A stretch of 8,048 nucleotides of DNA from Actinomycetes bacterium (GTDB taxonomy: Bacteria; Actinomycetota; Acidimicrobiia; Acidimicrobiales; SZUA-35). Where the stretch lies: contig JAAETV010000572.1 in NCBI GenBank assembly GCA_024227975.1, forward strand, positions 1-8,048, written 5' to 3'. Below, one piece after another: positions 5,674 to 8,048 of this stretch. The notes beneath the pieces are model-generated. The model made no database searches and was not told where the DNA came from. It saw only the letters and a program-made list of their open reading frames with translations. The translations under genes and the position numbers were made by a program. Numbering within the stretch: the stretch's first letter is position 1; every line of letters starts with the position of its first letter.

Positions 5674-7371
5674 ATGGCTGACCCCAACCCCGCATCCCTG
5701 GCTACTGCCCTTGACCGGCTGGCTAGCGCCCTCGAGGCGACCGGTCTCGACCTCGATCTGGACTTGGCCATAGAGGGTCGTTCGGTGCGAACCGAGCTCC
5801 ACGACCAGATCCGCGACTACCTCATTCCCCGCCTCCGCCGGCTCGACGCTCCCCTCCTAGCTGTGCTCGGCGGGTCAACCGGCTCCGGCAAGTCGACGAT
5901 CGTCAACACCCTGGTTGGCGCCCCGGTATCACTGGCCGGGGTTCTACGACCGACGACCCGGGCCCCCGTTCTGGTTTGCCATCCCGATGACCTGGCCTGG
6001 TTCGGGGGTGATGACATCCTCCCAGAGCTTCCTCGGGTCACTGGTGAGGACAGCACCAACCAGGGAACCGTCCTGCGAACCGTTGCTGTCGAAGGCCTGG
6101 CCCCTGGGGTGGCCATCATCGATGCCCCCGACATCGACTCGGTTGAGCTGGCGAACCGCACCCTGGCCACCCAGCTGCTGGCCGCGGCCGACCTATGGCT
6201 ATTCACCACAACCGCGGTCCGTTATGCCGATGCCGTTCCGTGGGACTTCCTCCGTCAAGCCCAGGCCCGAGGAACCACACTGGCCGTGATCATCAATCGC
6301 ATCCCGGCGGGGGCGGGAGACGAAATCGTGGCCCACTTCAAGTCCATGCTGGTCGACGCCTCTCTAGACGATGTCATCGTGTTCCCAATCGAAGATCATG
6401 AACTGGTGGAGGGGATGCTGCCCTCCGGCTCCGTCGACGAGTTGGTCTTCATGCTCCGCCGGCTGGCCGACGACATAAACGAGCGGGCCGAGGTGGTGGC
6501 CCACACCCTGATTGGGGCCATGGCCAGCATCGGGCCACGAACCGGTACGGTCATCGCAGCCGCCGACGAGCAGTCCAAGGTCGCTGACGAGTTGCGGTTG
6601 GCCATGGAAGAGGTCTACGAAAACGCTCGCAACAACCTCGGGGCTGACATATCGGGCGGCAATCTCCTCCGTGGCGAGGTCCTGGACCGCTGGCAAGAGT
6701 TGATCGGCACGGCCGAGCTGATGAGGGTGGTACAGAGCAGGATTGGCCGGATTCGGGATCGCATCACCGGCTTCGTGACCGGTCGCACTATCGCTACCAG
6801 CGAGGTCCAGGGCGAGATCACGTCGACCTTGGAACGGCTCCTGGTCGATCACGCCGATGCTGCCGCCCTGCTCGCCGTCACCCGCTGGCGCAGTGCTCCC
6901 GGAGGTCGACAGGTCATAGACGATGACCGATCGTTGGAACGGTCGTCGCCCGAGTTCCGGGCCCAGATCGGGAGCGAGATCAGGGCCTGGCAAGACGACA
7001 TCCTGGGTCTGGTGCGAGACCGGGGAGCAAGTAAGCGGGCCACGGCACGGGCCCTGGCCCTTGGCCTCAACAGCATCGGCGTCGCCCTGATGATCGTGTT
7101 GTTCGCCCAGACCGGGGGAATCACGGGAGGCGAGATCGCCATCAGCGCCGGTACCGCCGGGCTGTCTCAGACTCTGCTGACCGCCATATTCGGTGAGCAA
7201 GCGGTACGTGAGCTGGCGACCGAAGCCCGCCGGTTGTTGTTGGAAAGGGTGGCAGCCATGCTCGACCTCGACGCCAACCGCTTCCGGGTGAAACTCTGGT
7301 CGAACCTCAGCCCGCCCGAGACCGTCGACGAGCTGAGGGCCGCCCTGACCAACTTCGAGCAGAACCGATGA
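5674..7371 (+). CDS. Dynamin-like/YfjP-like P-loop GTPase with degenerate G4 motif and C-terminal hydrophobic hairpin
   Basis: A 565-residue nucleotide-binding protein. Walker A/G1 is GGSTGSGKST (residues 66-75, Lys73), G2 lies in RPTT (92-95), and G3 is DAPDIDS (150-156), with Asp153 where DxxG proteins have Gly. The G4 position reads NRIP (208-211) instead of NKxD, so guanine specificity may be lost or relaxed. A largely helical region follows (about 265-455), then a hydrophobic segment 460-479, a Gly-rich turn, a second apolar stretch 488-507, and a charged C-terminus. That layout resembles membrane-binding hairpins of dynamin-like proteins. No signal peptide is present, so the G domain should be cytoplasmic. 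The start has GGAG 5 bases upstream. The stop overlaps the next GTPase gene (ATGA), so the two products are probably made together and act together. Pairs of such GTPases are, to my knowledge, frequent in actinobacteria; their role is not assigned here. Confidence 0.85.
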   Translation: MADPNPASLATALDRLASALEATGLDLDLDLAIEGRSVRTELHDQIRDYLIPRLRRLDAPLLAVLGGSTGSGKSTIVNTLVGAPVSLAGVLRPTTRAPVLVCHPDDLAWFGGDDILPELPRVTGEDSTNQGTVLRTVAVEGLAPGVAIIDAPDIDSVELANRTLATQLLAAADLWLFTTTAVRYADAVPWDFLRQAQARGTTLAVIINRIPAGAGDEIVAHFKSMLVDASLDDVIVFPIEDHELVEGMLPSGSVDELVFMLRRLADDINERAEVVAHTLIGAMASIGPRTGTVIAAADEQSKVADELRLAMEEVYENARNNLGADISGGNLLRGEVLDRWQELIGTAELMRVVQSRIGRIRDRITGFVTGRTIATSEVQGEITSTLERLLVDHADAAALLAVTRWRSAPGGRQVIDDDRSLERSSPEFRAQIGSEIRAWQDDILGLVRDRGASKRATARALALGLNSIGVALMIVLFAQTGGITGGEIAISAGTAGLSQTLLTAIFGEQAVRELATEARRLLLERVAAMLDLDANRFRVKLWSNLSPPETVDELRAALTNFEQNR

Positions 7372-8048
7372 GCGCTGGGTCCGACACTGGTGCATTCCCC
7401 GAGGCCACTACTCAGGCGCTCGGTTCGGCTCTGGAGGGTTTGACCGAGGCTGTCGAGCTGGCCCACGAGCGACTCCCCCAGGAGACGGTGGCCATGGGTA
7501 GTCTGGTCATCGACAGGGTCCGGGAGCGGATCGGCCACGGGACGGCCAACACCCTCGTCGCCCTTCTCGGTGCGACTGGTGGAGGCAAGTCGTCGCTGAC
7601 CAATTCTGTGGTCGGCAGTGAGGTAGCTACCACTGGACTCCGCCGTCCCACTACGTCAAGCACCCTGGCCTGCTATTGGGGGACCAACGACCCACACCCC
7701 CTGCTCGACTGGCTCGAAGTGGCCAACCGTCATCATGTGTCAGATCCCGACAATGTCGCCGGCCTCGACGGGCTTGTCCTGCTCGATGTCCCCGACCATG
7801 ACTCAGTCGAGGTGTCCAACCGGACCGAAATGGAGCGGATCGCCGAATACGCCGACCTCCTGATCTGGGTCAGCGACCCCGAGAAGTACGCCGATGAGGC
7901 AATGCACGCCTACCTTCGACAACTCAGTCACCACGGAGCGGTCACGGCCATGGTGCTCAACAAGGCCGACCGCCTCTCGGCCCACGATCTGAGCCAGTGC
8001 CGAGCTGACCTGGCCCGACTGCTGAGCGACGATGGACTAGCTGGCACC
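7368..8048 (+). CDS. Second dynamin-like/YfjP-like GTPase of the pair, 5' part (3' end outside window)
   Basis: The frame is open for 227 codons from ATG 7368 to the last base of the window, with no stop. All GTPase motifs are present: G1 GATGGGKS (residues 68-75, Lys74), G2 in RRPTT (92-96), G3 DVPDHDS (140-146), and an intact G4 NKAD (198-201). It therefore should bind guanine nucleotides, unlike its degenerate upstream partner. Both proteins share the RPTT loop, the DxPDxDSVE..NRT stretch after G3 and a YAD...LRQ stretch before G4, so they are probably diverged duplicates or members of one family. Start and upstream stop overlap as ATGA, without a strong ribosome binding site of its own, which indicates translational coupling. 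The C-terminal half, including any membrane segments, lies outside the window. Confidence 0.85.
   Translation, partial: MSAGSDTGAFPEATTQALGSALEGLTEAVELAHERLPQETVAMGSLVIDRVRERIGHGTANTLVALLGATGGGKSSLTNSVVGSEVATTGLRRPTTSSTLACYWGTNDPHPLLDWLEVANRHHVSDPDNVAGLDGLVLLDVPDHDSVEVSNRTEMERIAEYADLLIWVSDPEKYADEAMHAYLRQLSHHGAVTAMVLNKADRLSAHDLSQCRADLARLLSDDGLAGT

Noticed and set aside
6364..7395. Minus-strand open frame of 343 codons opposite the first GTPase
   Set aside because: Antisense shadow: the translation is Gln/Gly/Pro-rich and has no domain pattern, while the plus strand has clear GTPase motifs.
1..8048. CRISPR arrays, insertion sequences, integrase sites
   Set aside because: No regularly spaced repeats, transposase-like proteins or terminal inverted repeats with target duplications were seen.

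Overview
The window is GC-rich, densely packed and uses GTG starts, 4-base start/stop overlaps and TAnnnT hexamers placed for leaderless transcripts. With an actinobacterial-type SdhA/SdhB pair, an Abhydrolase_10-like protein and a tandem pair of large P-loop GTPases, this points to an actinomycete-type bacterium. An uncultured Acidimicrobiia lineage is my guess, but the sequence alone does not prove the class.

Layout. (1) 2-1797, + strand: the 3' part of sdhA (flavoprotein) overlapping a complete sdhB (iron-sulfur protein) of succinate dehydrogenase/fumarate reductase. (2) 1813-3567, + strand: a 584-residue alpha/beta-hydrolase-fold protein of the PF20091 (Abhydrolase_10) type, 15 bases after sdhB and probably cotranscribed with it. 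(3) 3564-4712, - strand: a sarcosine-oxidase-like FAD amine oxidase that runs tail-to-tail into the hydrolase and shares a CTAG with its stop codon. (4) 4713-4810: a 98-base divergent promoter region. (5) 4811-5257, + strand: a small FMN-binding split-barrel (PNPOx-like) protein. (6) 5258-5673: a 416-base gene-free stretch with a strong GC-rich hairpin (likely terminator), two smaller hairpins, a palindrome over a possible -10 box, and a hairpin touching the ribosome binding site of the next gene. (7) 5674-7371 and 7368-8048 (running off the end): two overlapping genes for related dynamin-like/YfjP-like GTPases. The second is not closed by a stop codon inside the window.

How they work together. 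SdhAB form the catalytic arm of complex II, feeding electrons from succinate to quinone; the membrane subunit SdhC should lie upstream of the window. The hydrolase, the amine oxidase and the split-barrel protein look like ordinary metabolic genes with unassigned substrates. The GTPase pair is the most interesting module. The two proteins share an unusual G3 signature and a G2 signature. The first has lost the NKxD guanine-specificity motif and carries a C-terminal hydrophobic hairpin, while the second keeps NKAD. This asymmetry suggests a heteromeric, membrane-associated GTPase machine. Its cellular job is not known from the sequence.
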